From contig QQUE01000007.1 of assembly GCA_008501765.1 (NCBI GenBank), positions 952,740-1,016,739 on the forward strand: a stretch of 64,000 nt of DNA, in the 5' to 3' direction. Source of the stretch: Calditrichota bacterium. GTDB taxonomy: Bacteria; Zhuqueibacterota; Zhuqueibacteria; Zhuqueibacterales; Geothermadaptataceae. The stretch's first letter is position 1. Every line of letters starts with the position of its first letter. The notes under the pieces are model-generated. The model made no database searches, was not told where the DNA came from, and worked only from the letters and a program-made list of their open reading frames with translations. Shown here one piece after another: positions 54,993 to 63,875 of the stretch. Position numbers and translations under genes: made by a program.

Positions 54993-55877
54993 ATGTACGT
55001 TATTCTTGGAGCAACCGGGAACACGGGAAATGTTATCGCAAAAATTTTATTGCAAGCCGGAAAAACAGTTCGCATCATCGGTCGCGGTATGGAACGTTTG
55101 CAGGCATTAATTGACCAGGGCGCCGAAGCGGCTGTTGGAGATGTACAAGATATTCCCTTTCTGATGCAAAGCTTTAAAGGTGCAAATGCAGTATATGTCA
55201 TGATTCCTCCAAATCTAAAATCTGATAATTTTCGTGCCTATCAGGATAAAACCGGCGAAAGCGTTGTCACCGCTCTTAAAGGCTCCACTGTGAAATATAT
55301 CGTCAATTTGAGCAGTATTGGCGCTGATTTACCAAAGGGAACAGGGCCAATCGCCGGAGCTTATGCCATGGAACAAAGGCTAAACACCCTGGAAACAAAA
55401 AATATATTGCATTTGCGTCCAGCTTATTTCATGGAAAATCTATATGCCGGTATTGGGCTGATTAAAAATATGGGTATAAACGGTTCGGCAATTAATGGCA
55501 AATTCCCATTCCCCATGATAGCGACTCGTGATATTGGGGAGTATGCAGCAAAACGTCTTCTCAAACTCGATTTCCAAAGGTCTAGCGTGCAGGAACTATT
55601 AGGTCAAAGGGATGTTGCTCTAGCTGAAGCCTCAACCATTCTTGGTAAAGCAATAGGATTGGATGAGTTAAAATATCAGCAATTCTCCGATGAAGAAGCA
55701 AAAGCAGGCATGATTCAAGCTGGACTCTCACCTGATGTTGCCCGCCTTTATATTGAAATGAGCGAAGCATTTAACACAGGTAAGGTTGTGACACCCGCCA
55801 GGAGCACGGAAAATACAACACCGACAAGTATCGAAGCATTCTCTGAAATCTTTTCAAAAGTTTACCACGCATCTTGA
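54993..55877 (+). CDS. NmrA-family NAD(P)-binding oxidoreductase-like protein
   Basis: The 294-residue Rossmann protein starts MYVILGATGNTGNVIAKILL with a GxxGxxG motif and has a short-chain-dehydrogenase-like core without the catalytic YxxxK, as in NmrA-type sensors and quinone reductase relatives (YVMIPPNL, NLSSIGADLPKGTGP). It may reduce a quinone-like compound or sense NADPH. It is divergent from an HxlR regulator, a common pairing for electrophile-response genes. A GGAG site lies before the ATG. Confidence 0.88.
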   Translation: MYVILGATGNTGNVIAKILLQAGKTVRIIGRGMERLQALIDQGAEAAVGDVQDIPFLMQSFKGANAVYVMIPPNLKSDNFRAYQDKTGESVVTALKGSTVKYIVNLSSIGADLPKGTGPIAGAYAMEQRLNTLETKNILHLRPAYFMENLYAGIGLIKNMGINGSAINGKFPFPMIATRDIGEYAAKRLLKLDFQRSSVQELLGQRDVALAEASTILGKAIGLDELKYQQFSDEEAKAGMIQAGLSPDVARLYIEMSEAFNTGKVVTPARSTENTTPTSIEAFSEIFSKVYHAS

Positions 55878-56084
55878 TAATTTAAGAGACACCAGAGTGT
55901 ATTTTTTACTCTCTGGTGATACTGATACACAAATGCCACCGAGTTTAACAACCCGGAAATTTTACTTATTTTCCACAGATTCTTTTCAATTCATACAATA
56001 TTCGATAAAAAATATTATCATAGAGACTAACTTGTTTTTTCTTTTCGTTCGAAAGGCAAGCTGGGAAAATCACCAAAGGCCCAA

Positions 56085-56117
56085 CAAAAAAAGGGATGCG
56101 CCAACATCCCTTTTCAT
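56085..56117. terminator. Bidirectional intrinsic terminator
   Basis: AAAGGGATG and CATCCCTTT form a 9-bp stem around a six-base loop, preceded by an A-run and followed by TTTTCATTT. It lies between the convergent NmrA and lyase genes and can serve both strands. It falls in a 320-bp gap that also holds a CCCGGTATCG...CGAACCGGG dyad near 56158-56186, a short dispersed repeat. Confidence 0.8.
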
Positions 56118-56197
56118 TTCACACACAAACCAACCATATTTTCAAATTTTCGGAAGATCCCGGTATCGCAAAGGGCGCGAACCGGGAGGACTTGAAT

Positions 56198-57607
56198 TTA
56201 TAACCAATCAAATCTCGCCTGAAAAAAGCGCAAATATTTGGGTTCGTAAACCATTTTTAACCCTTGTGCCTTGTCGCGGTTGTCGTACACCGCTTTGATG
56301 GATTCAGCAACAACATCCATGTGCGCCTGTGTATAAACACGGCGTGGAATTGTTACACGGGTCAACTCCAAAGCCGGATAGCGATGTTCGCCAGTTTCGG
56401 GGTCGCGGCCAGCACTGGCAATACCCCGCTCCATCGTGCGCACGCCCGAATCGAGATAAATTTCAGCAGCCAAAGTTTGCGCCGGGAACATATCCTGTTT
56501 CAAATGTGGATAGAATTTTTTGGCGTCAAGAAAAATAGCGTGGCCACCGACAGGTTGCACGATTGGCACGCCCCAACAGCTGAGCAATTCACCGAGATAA
56601 CGCACCTGGCCAATGCGGCTGGCAACGTGGTCATCCATCACAGATTCGGCAATACCAATTGCCAATGCTTCCATATCGCGACCAGCCATGCCGCCGTAAG
56701 TATGCAATCCTTCGTAAATTACAACCATATTTCGTGCCTGCTCGAAGACATCTTCATGGTTTACGGCCAACCAGCCACCGATATTTACCAGATGGTCTTT
56801 TTTCGAACTCATCCAGGCACCGTCGGTGTAGCCGCAGAACTCGAGCAGGATTTCTGCGACCGATTTGTGGGCATAACCGGCTTCTCTTTCCTGGATGAAG
56901 AAGCAGTTCTCCACCATCCGGGTCGCGTCGAGATAAAGTCGAATATTGTATTTATTACAGAATGCACGTAGCTCTTTGACGTTTGCCATGCTCACGGGTT
57001 GACCACCAGCCATGTTTACTGTACCACCCAAACTGACATAGGGAATATTTTCCGCACCGACGCGATCGACCAATGCCTGCATTTTTTCGAGATCGACATT
57101 GCCTTTGAACGGATGTTCGTTCGCAGGATCATGGGCCTCATCGATGATGACATCGACGAATGTGCCGCCGGCTAATTCCTGATGCAAACGCGTCGTCGTA
57201 AAATACATATTGCCGGGAATATAGTCGCCTTTTTTAATCAGCGCCTGGCTAATGAGGTGTTCGGCGCCTCGACCCTGGTGGGTGGGCACGAGATGTTTAT
57301 AGCCGTAATGCTTTTGCATCGCCGCTTCGAGATTGTAAAAATTTCGGCTGCCAGCGTAAGCTTCGTCGCCGAGCATCATGCCGGCCCACTGCCGGTCACT
57401 CATGGCGCTGGTACCGCTATCTGTGAGTAAATCGATATAAACTTTGTCTGATTTGAGCAGAAAAGTATTGTACCCAGCTTCTTTTGCCGCCTGTTCACGT
57501 TCTTCGCGGGTCAATACTTCCAAAGGCTCAACCATCTTTATTTTCCAGGGTTCTGCCCAGGAACGACGGTGGTGTTGTTGCCCCATTGTTTGTGGAGTTT
57601 CAGGCAT
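56198..57607 (-). CDS. tpl: Beta-eliminating lyase, probable tyrosine phenol-lyase (tryptophanase family)
   Basis: The 469-residue PLP enzyme has the family layout. Lys270 in MSSKKDHLVNIGG binds PLP, Asp227 contacts its nitrogen, Tyr84 is the conserved catalytic tyrosine and Arg417 binds the substrate carboxylate. Two residues that separate tyrosine phenol-lyase from tryptophanase are both of the lyase type: Thr137 (YFTTT; Asp in tryptophanase) and Arg394 (TMERGI; Val/Ile in tryptophanase). The constant offset of 13 from Citrobacter numbering supports the alignment. It would split tyrosine to phenol, pyruvate and ammonia. AAGGAG precedes the ATG. Confidence 0.85.
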   Translation of the reverse strand: MPETPQTMGQQHHRRSWAEPWKIKMVEPLEVLTREEREQAAKEAGYNTFLLKSDKVYIDLLTDSGTSAMSDRQWAGMMLGDEAYAGSRNFYNLEAAMQKHYGYKHLVPTHQGRGAEHLISQALIKKGDYIPGNMYFTTTRLHQELAGGTFVDVIIDEAHDPANEHPFKGNVDLEKMQALVDRVGAENIPYVSLGGTVNMAGGQPVSMANVKELRAFCNKYNIRLYLDATRMVENCFFIQEREAGYAHKSVAEILLEFCGYTDGAWMSSKKDHLVNIGGWLAVNHEDVFEQARNMVVIYEGLHTYGGMAGRDMEALAIGIAESVMDDHVASRIGQVRYLGELLSCWGVPIVQPVGGHAIFLDAKKFYPHLKQDMFPAQTLAAEIYLDSGVRTMERGIASAGRDPETGEHRYPALELTRVTIPRRVYTQAHMDVVAESIKAVYDNRDKAQGLKMVYEPKYLRFFQARFDWL

Positions 57608-57865
57608 TTTCGTATCTCCTTAAAATTTTAAGTTAACAACTAAGTTAGTTGATAACGGATATTAATAATAAGAAGATTTATTCGCAAGAAAAATTTCAGA
57701 ATTTAAGGAAGATTATTGAGATTTTGTACCGCGATTGAAGGAATTATTATTTTACAGTATTTACGAGATTTTCAGGATATTTGTTCTTGAACTCGATTAT
57801 AATTCAATATTCTTCATTGATTCAAATGCCGGAAGATTTCAAAGCTTCCATTATCCATAATCCTG

Positions 57866-58069
57866 ACCCGTTGTGCAGAATAGAAAAATTTTCCTATTTA
57901 TTCATCATTTTCGTCATTTTGCTGGCGACACTGCCTTCGGCTCCGCACGATTTTAGCGGGAATCCAGATGGGATTAGACTGTGAAACGATGGATTCCGTC
58001 TAAAAACATAACGGAATGACGAGAAAAGATCGACTTGTGACAGATTAGATTGAACTCTGCACAACGGGT
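57866..58069. repeat. MITE-like element, family A copy 2
   Basis: It has the same ends as the element at 16998-17178 (ACCCGTTGTGCAGA... and ...TCTGCACAACGGGT) and the same core. A 20-odd-base insertion (GCTGGCGACACTGCC) lies in the left half, which makes it 204 bp. TAATCCT occurs next to both ends (57858-57864 and 58070-58076), a 7-bp target duplication of the same length as in copy 1. Confidence 0.88.
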
Positions 58070-58083
58070 TAATCCTATGAAAA

Positions 58084-58170
58084 TGTGCCGCGCACTTTTG
58101 TGTAATTATTCAAGGATGAGATTTTTATTTTGCTTCTCACTATTTATAAAATCAGAGAAGTGCGCGGCAC
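58084..58170. repeat. Palindromic repeat pair, REP-like
   Basis: TGTGCCGCGCACTT and its exact complement AAGTGCGCGGCACA lie 59 bases apart, just downstream of the NtrC-type regulator gene. The word is close to that of the palindrome at 29635-29685 (TGTGCCTGGCACTT). No T-run is present, so termination is less likely than a mobile-repeat origin. Confidence 0.65.
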
Positions 58171-58182
58171 ATCCAATTAAAA

Positions 58183-59544
58183 TTACTTCATGCCGTATTT
58201 TTTTAATTTATAGCGTAAATGGCGCTCACTCATCCCCAAAAGATCAGCGGCACGGGTTTGCACGCCAGCCGTTTGCCGTAGTGCCTGTTTAATCAGCGAC
58301 AACTCAAAAGCTTCGACGCGCTCGGTAAAACTACCCTGGGTAAAATCCCCTGCCCCATCTCCATCCGGATGCGAATGATGAACATGCAATGGAAGATCAT
58401 CACTTGTCAGAATTTCGCCGCGGGACAGCACAACAGCCTGCTGGACGATATTTTCCAGCTCACGCACATTGCCGGGGAAGTGATATTTGATCAGCACATC
58501 GAGCGCTTCCCGGGACATACCGGTGACCGATTTACCGTTTTCATCGGCAAAGCGTTTGATAAAACTATTGATTAATGGCGGGATATCTTCCCTGCGATCC
58601 CGTAACGGTGGAATTCGGATTGAAACGACATTCAGGCGGTAGTACAAATCATCCCGGAATTCACCTGTTTTGGCCATTTTTTCGAGATCGCGATTTGTGG
58701 CTGCTACAAGTCGAATATCAGCTTGAATCGTATCGGTGCCACCAATACGCTCGAATGTTTTTTCCTGCAAAACACGCAGCAGCTTAACCTGAACATTTGG
58801 CGGTATTTCGCCGATTTCATCGATAAAAAGTGTTCCTCCTTCGGCCAATTCAAAGCGGCCTTTTCGCTGACGATCAGCACCGGTAAACGCGCCCTTTTCA
58901 TGGCCAAAAAGTTCACTTTCCAGCAAATTTTCCGGCAGCGCGGCACAGTTCACGGCAATAAAAGGCATCTCTTTTCTCGGGCTGGCAAAATGAATGGCGC
59001 GCGCAATCAGTTCCTTTCCTGTGCCGGTATCGCCATTTATCAAAACCGAGGCAGTACTTGGAGCAACACGCCCTGCCAAATTCAAAACATTTTCCATTGC
59101 GGAACTTTGGGAAATTATGCCATCAAATCGGAACCGGGTTTCCAACTGCTCGCGCAATTGTTTGTTCTCGCGGATCAACATTTTACGTTCGACTGCTTTG
59201 CGAATTATCAGCAATAACTCCTGCAAATCAATCGGCTTTGTCAAGTAGTCAAATGCGCCCAACTTCATCGCTTCAGTCGCCGATTCGATACTGCCGAAAG
59301 CAGTCATCAAAACGACATCAATTTCCGGATTAATTTTCTTAATTTCACCAAGCAATTCGACACCTGTCATGCCGGGCATTTTATAGTCGGTGAGCACTAT
59401 GTCAACGAGGTTTTCACGCGCCAACACGACGGCATGTTTTGGATCACTTGCTTTGAGCACTTCATATTTTTGCTTGATCAGAAAACCAGCCAGGCTATCC
59501 AGTTGGGCTGATTCATCATCGACAACAAGGATTGTAAAATCCAT
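58183..59544 (-). CDS. NtrC-family sigma-54-dependent response regulator
   Basis: The 453-residue regulator has a receiver domain (Asp9/Asp10, phosphoacceptor Asp53 in LTDYKMPG), an AAA+ domain with GDTGTGKE (Walker A), the sigma-54 contact loop GAFTGAD, FIDEIGEIP (Walker B) and a C-terminal Fis-type HTH (AADLLGMSERHLRYKLKKY). It activates sigma-54 promoters when phosphorylated by the kinase encoded upstream. I use the ATG at 59544, preceded by AGGA; a TTG eight codons upstream is also open. Confidence 0.93.
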   Translation of the reverse strand: MDFTILVVDDESAQLDSLAGFLIKQKYEVLKASDPKHAVVLARENLVDIVLTDYKMPGMTGVELLGEIKKINPEIDVVLMTAFGSIESATEAMKLGAFDYLTKPIDLQELLLIIRKAVERKMLIRENKQLREQLETRFRFDGIISQSSAMENVLNLAGRVAPSTASVLINGDTGTGKELIARAIHFASPRKEMPFIAVNCAALPENLLESELFGHEKGAFTGADRQRKGRFELAEGGTLFIDEIGEIPPNVQVKLLRVLQEKTFERIGGTDTIQADIRLVAATNRDLEKMAKTGEFRDDLYYRLNVVSIRIPPLRDRREDIPPLINSFIKRFADENGKSVTGMSREALDVLIKYHFPGNVRELENIVQQAVVLSRGEILTSDDLPLHVHHSHPDGDGAGDFTQGSFTERVEAFELSLIKQALRQTAGVQTRAADLLGMSERHLRYKLKKYGMK

Positions 59545-59625
59545 TGGAATTCCTGTTTTTATGTGCAAATATTTCCACGAAAAATCATTAGTAACTTGTT
59601 AAATCACAGTCCATATATTTCATTT

Positions 59626-61674
59626 TCAGGTGCTTACTATGGGCAGTACAATTCTAAAAACACTGCCTTTGCCAAGCGAGCTTTCAACTTCAATCATGCC
59701 GCCGTGCGCCTGGACGATTTGGTTGGCAATACTCAGTCCCATACCCGTGCCATCGTTTTTTGTCGTGTAATACAAATCAAATATTTTGCTGATTTCTTCA
59801 TCATCCAGCCCGCTGCCAAAATCCTGAATATCAAAAACCACAAAAGAGCCCTGATTGTAAGTTTTCACCACAATCCGGCTTTCCACGGTCGAAGCATCAA
59901 CGGCATTGCGAACCAGATTGAGCAAAACCTGGATCATCTGGTCTTTATCGATTTCCAGGGCAGCGGAAGCCGCCAATTTAAAAGCCAACTTTATTTTGTG
60001 TCGTGCCGCTTCAGATTGAAGCAGCGTTTCGTTTTCCCGGATAAATTCGTTAAAATTGACTTTGGTTTTATTCAATTTTGGTGGCCTGGCAAATTTTAAA
60101 AACCGTTGAATGATGTCATTTACTCGGCGAACTTCAGAAACGATCGTTTTAACAAGTTGCTTGTATTCCGATTCGCTCTCCCGCGGCGTGAACTCAAAAC
60201 CAAGCCGCTGGCCAAGCATGCCGATGGCATTCAGCGGGTTACGAATTTCGTGCGCCACACCTGAGGCCAGCTTGCCCATGGCGCTGAGTTTCTCCTGGCG
60301 AAGAACCACTTTTTCCAAAGCACGTCTGTCTGTTAAATCACGAAATACGATGACAGCGCCACCCAACTCGCCATTATCCTCGTGCAGTAAACTGCTCGTT
60401 GCAGCGAGAATAAGCTGTTGTCCCTTCATAGCGCAGCTCAACTCTTCTTCGATAATCTCCTGCTGTTTATTATGCAAAACTCGAGATAAAAATGTTGTGC
60501 AAAATGGCAATAAATCGACGGCCTTTTTGCCCGTGAGCGATCCCGCTGGCAATTTAAAAAGCCCAACTGCAGCATCGTTTACAAGCGTTATGCGGCCGGA
60601 AGTATCAACAGCCAGCACCGCATCGGCCAGGCTCTGCAATATCGTTCCAGTGAATTTCTGCTCGCGTTGAAAAGCGCGTGTCATCGACAGTTCATTGCGC
60701 CGCGCCATAAACAGGTTGAGAAATATGACGGTGCCAAAAAAGAGCAGGCCGAGTAACATAAAAAACCGCTGCCGGATTCGCGCCAGAGAAGTGTCGGCGT
60801 GATCACTCCACAATCCAATTCGCATCAGCCCGACAATTGTTCCCTGATATGAAAATGGCTTTACAACCTCGAAAACGCCTTTGTTTTCAAAATGTGTCAG
60901 ACGTGCCGAAACACTATCTTTTTCCAGCGCCGAATATAAAAAAGGATCATCGTGCAGCGCATCCATTTCGATGACATTTTCGGTCGCTGAGATAATGGCG
61001 GAGGTATCTTGCCAGACGATGTAGGCAATGCCGTCAACACTGGCGCCAATCCGCTGAATTAATCTTCCAACGCCAATTCGACGGCGTAATTCAACAAGTT
61101 CTTTTGCATCAACATTTGTGGTGATCGCACCTCCCCGACTCCTTTTGATCGCCACTGCAAATCGCAACCCCTGATCAAAACGGCTCCGTTGAAAACCGAA
61201 GACGAGCGAATCCACCGCATTTGAAATGATTGGCCAGAGAAGATCGATCGGCTCATAAAGTGGCACGAGATCTTCGTGCATCTCAGGATGGCTCGAGGCT
61301 GTTTTATTACCATTTCTGTCAAAAAGATTAATCCGATAGAGGTGGTTACTCGCAGCTATCTCAAACAATTTTTCTCGTGTTAATGGCTTCCGGGCGTCTA
61401 ATCTGTCGAGCATACGCAGGTTGTTCAAAAGTCGTTCAGCAAGTTGATCCTTAATTTCATTATATGAAACTATGGCGTTTTCAGCTCCCAGAGACAGCGA
61501 TTCAATCAGCAGGGAACCCTCTTCATGCATGAGGTGCTCAATTTCAATTTTCTGGCGGCTCAATTCATAAAAGGCGGTACTAAAAATCACGAACAAAAGC
61601 ACCACCGATAGAATTAACAGTACCCGGGGTGGCAAAATTAACATCTGCCATTTCCCGGGTTTATGTGGATTCAA
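59626..61674 (-). CDS. Membrane sensor histidine kinase
   Basis: The 682-residue kinase has a membrane helix near residues 15-40, a periplasmic sensor of about 260 residues, a second helix near 305-325, a PAS domain (about 340-440), a HisKA phosphoacceptor helix with SGVAHEIRNPLNAIG (His near 474) and an HATPase domain with NLVRNAVDAS, DFGSGLDDEE and GTGMGLS. It is the partner of the NtrC-type regulator 81 bp downstream. A TTG start with GAGG nearby is chosen; the ATG at 61644 is possible. The signal sensed is unknown. Confidence 0.92.
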   Translation of the reverse strand: MNPHKPGKWQMLILPPRVLLILSVVLLFVIFSTAFYELSRQKIEIEHLMHEEGSLLIESLSLGAENAIVSYNEIKDQLAERLLNNLRMLDRLDARKPLTREKLFEIAASNHLYRINLFDRNGNKTASSHPEMHEDLVPLYEPIDLLWPIISNAVDSLVFGFQRSRFDQGLRFAVAIKRSRGGAITTNVDAKELVELRRRIGVGRLIQRIGASVDGIAYIVWQDTSAIISATENVIEMDALHDDPFLYSALEKDSVSARLTHFENKGVFEVVKPFSYQGTIVGLMRIGLWSDHADTSLARIRQRFFMLLGLLFFGTVIFLNLFMARRNELSMTRAFQREQKFTGTILQSLADAVLAVDTSGRITLVNDAAVGLFKLPAGSLTGKKAVDLLPFCTTFLSRVLHNKQQEIIEEELSCAMKGQQLILAATSSLLHEDNGELGGAVIVFRDLTDRRALEKVVLRQEKLSAMGKLASGVAHEIRNPLNAIGMLGQRLGFEFTPRESESEYKQLVKTIVSEVRRVNDIIQRFLKFARPPKLNKTKVNFNEFIRENETLLQSEAARHKIKLAFKLAASAALEIDKDQMIQVLLNLVRNAVDASTVESRIVVKTYNQGSFVVFDIQDFGSGLDDEEISKIFDLYYTTKNDGTGMGLSIANQIVQAHGGMIEVESSLGKGSVFRIVLPIVST

Positions 61675-61698
61675 TTTAGCCTCATAACTTATATTTCC

Positions 61699-62991
61699 TT
61701 AAAAATAAAACCGCAGCCAGAGTTCTATTTTATTTTGAAACTGCTTTGCGCCATATTCTGAATTTTCATCACCAAAAAAGAATGTTGGCCACAGCAGGAA
61801 TTCTGAATTCGTAAAAGGTTTATACCCAATTTGCGGTGACAATAAAAAACTGTCATCTGTAAGATTATAAATTGTAAATAACGAAACGGAGCTATACAGC
61901 CACCCTAAAGGCTCCGGCTTGCTTAGCTTTGCGTAAAAATAGTCGCGCATGACTGTGCGCGCTGGAAATAGAACCGGCAAGCTGCTCCTCGCTGCCGCTA
62001 TCCTATCCGGTTCAGATGTTTGTAAATTCAGGTCTAAATAATTGATCACAGCGCTGAATTCTTCCTGCGAAAACCCATTATTGTTGTGATAATATTCGGC
62101 GATGAGTGTTGTATTAGATTGATTGAGATAACGCAATCCGAGCACGAAAGATGAGCCGTTTTTTTCTATGGCAACAGTATTCTCATTTTGACGCACGAAA
62201 CGGGATTCATGCTGTGCATAGCTCATTTCAGCGTGAATTTCTAAATTAGGGAGCAGGTTCGCCGCAAAATCAAAACCATACCGTGTGGGTTGATTCTTCG
62301 CCTGATAAGTCATAAAATCGATGTCAATATTTCGATAAAGAAGATAGAATTTCGCCGCAAAGTTTATGTCATCTGCGGCAGCAAATTTATCGGCAAACTC
62401 GGCATCGGGCGCTAAAGCAACAGCTGAAAACGACAAATTCTGTAAAGCCTTATCACTAAAACTTTTGTTAAAATTTAAAAAAGCAGACGGTTTTCCAGCC
62501 AAAGCCAAATCGGGATTTTCAGGGTCTTTTGCCGCATTCACGTAACCCACTGGATTAAATGCATAAGCTTTGCCCCAATTAAAGCGCCGCTTGCCAATAC
62601 CAACCGTCATTTTCGGCGAAATATTCAGGCTACCATAAAGCTCAAAAATCGATGGCGGCAGCGGGTCTTCTTTCACATATTGGTAATATGTTTTTAAAGT
62701 AAAACCGACTTCTTTGTGGCGATACTCCCCGTTTAAATAAAAATCGAGACGGTATTGCGAAAGATAATCTTGCTTCTCCGGGTCATCAAAAAACTGCAAT
62801 CCGTAAATCGGTGAATCCGAATTGCTGCGCAACAGTCCCCATTTGGCATCAAGGTTACCGTTAAATTCTATTTTATATTCTTCCTCGGGGATATCGAAAT
62901 CATATTCCTGGGAGAAAATGGATGCCGCCCCTCCTGTAAAAATTATCAGCGAAGCAACTAATTTGAAAATGGAATTTCTTCCGGAAATCAT
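61699..62991 (-). CDS. Outer-membrane beta-barrel protein of a lipoprotein-sorting operon
   Basis: The 430-residue protein has a signal peptide ending near SIFSQ (residue 28), alternating amphipathic strands with tyrosine- and asparagine-rich turns, and a C-terminal aromatic strand (IELWLRFYF) typical of outer-membrane barrels. Similar barrels accompany LolA-like proteins and RND/MMPL exporters. The start overlaps the LolA-like stop by four bases. Family name and transported substrate are unclear. Confidence 0.8.
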   Translation of the reverse strand: MISGRNSIFKLVASLIIFTGGAASIFSQEYDFDIPEEEYKIEFNGNLDAKWGLLRSNSDSPIYGLQFFDDPEKQDYLSQYRLDFYLNGEYRHKEVGFTLKTYYQYVKEDPLPPSIFELYGSLNISPKMTVGIGKRRFNWGKAYAFNPVGYVNAAKDPENPDLALAGKPSAFLNFNKSFSDKALQNLSFSAVALAPDAEFADKFAAADDINFAAKFYLLYRNIDIDFMTYQAKNQPTRYGFDFAANLLPNLEIHAEMSYAQHESRFVRQNENTVAIEKNGSSFVLGLRYLNQSNTTLIAEYYHNNNGFSQEEFSAVINYLDLNLQTSEPDRIAAARSSLPVLFPARTVMRDYFYAKLSKPEPLGWLYSSVSLFTIYNLTDDSFLLSPQIGYKPFTNSEFLLWPTFFFGDENSEYGAKQFQNKIELWLRFYF

Positions 62992-63740
62992 CGCAGTTCA
63001 CCCAATCGGGACAAATAATCCAGAGTAAAAACTTCATCAGGAAATTTACGCAATTTGATACGGGAATAAATCATAACTGAGCGATAATCCTTGTAAAGCG
63101 GACTGGTTGTTTCAATTACAGCCGGCCGCACGACACCCCGGCCAAAATCTTTGATCTGCTTGAATTCCAAAGATTTAATCAGCGTACCGGATGCTGCGTA
63201 GCATTCGACTTTTGTCACTGTTGTCAGCTTCTTATTGACCCACATTTTCAATTTATCGTATGCAACTGTTTTTGTTTTGGCTTTGAGGTCGAGGACATAC
63301 TGTTCTGGGCTTTGCTCCAGAATTGTCGCTTCGTATTCTGTTGAATAATCGAGGCGCATAATGTCCGCATTATTGAAAACACCGCCAACAACTGACTGCA
63401 TGCTGGTGATACGCAAAGGCTTGCCAACATTGGGGATGTACAACCACATATTATCGCCCAGGCGCAGTGTCGCCCGGCCTTTTTCACTGGCAGGTGAAAT
63501 ATAGAGCATCGCCATTTTATCGCGATCTTTTTTCACCGTATAAAATATAAACTCTTTTTTCTTGCCATCCGGCTCCTCATTGATGATTTTACGGTAGGCT
63601 TCATAAGAAACCGGCAATAAATTCTCGTCTACTTTTTTCAGGATATTATTTGCATCCTGAGCAAATAGATCATTCATCAGCAAAAAGGGTATGGCTGATA
63701 AAATTAATGTGATTTGCTTGATTCGTCTAATTGTAAACAT
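62988..63740 (-). CDS. LolA-like outer-membrane lipoprotein-sorting protein
   Basis: The product of about 250 residues has a signal peptide (IPFLLMNDLFAQ) and the open-barrel LolA/LolB-like pattern: VSYEAYRKIIN, DKMAMLYISPASEKGRATLRLG, DNMWLYIPNVGKPLRI, DIMRLDYSTEYEA and the C-terminal YKDYRSVMIYSRIKLRKFPDEVFTL (in overlapping parts). Such proteins usually sit next to MMPL/RND exporters. The ATG at 63740 is chosen, with GAGGAG nine bases upstream. The element at the right edge may have separated it from such a partner. Confidence 0.82.
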   Translation of the reverse strand: MFTIRRIKQITLILSAIPFLLMNDLFAQDANNILKKVDENLLPVSYEAYRKIINEEPDGKKKEFIFYTVKKDRDKMAMLYISPASEKGRATLRLGDNMWLYIPNVGKPLRITSMQSVVGGVFNNADIMRLDYSTEYEATILEQSPEQYVLDLKAKTKTVAYDKLKMWVNKKLTTVTKVECYAASGTLIKSLEFKQIKDFGRGVVRPAVIETTSPLYKDYRSVMIYSRIKLRKFPDEVFTLDYLSRLGELR

Positions 63741-63853
63741 GAAGGTTATCTCCTCGTTGTTTCTGGGCATCCAATTAACTTAGCGAAAACAGTTAATTGT
63801 TTTTAAAAGCTTTATCCGCGAATTATAAAAATCTAAGCTATTTCTTTTAATTT

Positions 63854-63875
63854 AGCGTGAGTTCGATGTAAGCTG
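63854..63875. repeat. Fragment of a family C element end
   Basis: AGCGTGAGTTCGATGTAAGCTG is identical to the terminus of the family C element at 45567-45731 read on the other strand (as AGCGTGAGTTCGATGTAAG plus CTG). The match stops abruptly where the IS3-like sequence begins. Confidence 0.78.

Larger units (their letters stand above)
57608..58182. other. Repeat-bearing intergenic region
   Basis: This 575-bp gap between the lyase gene and the NtrC-type regulator contains the family A element (57866-58069) and, right after it, a 14-bp palindromic repeat pair (58084-58170). No gene is supported; an open frame at 57781-57984 overlaps the element. Confidence 0.65.

Noticed and set aside
56198..57607. 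Naming the lyase as plain tryptophanase
   Set aside because: Thr137 and Arg394 match tyrosine phenol-lyase and not tryptophanase; the family name is kept only as an alternative.
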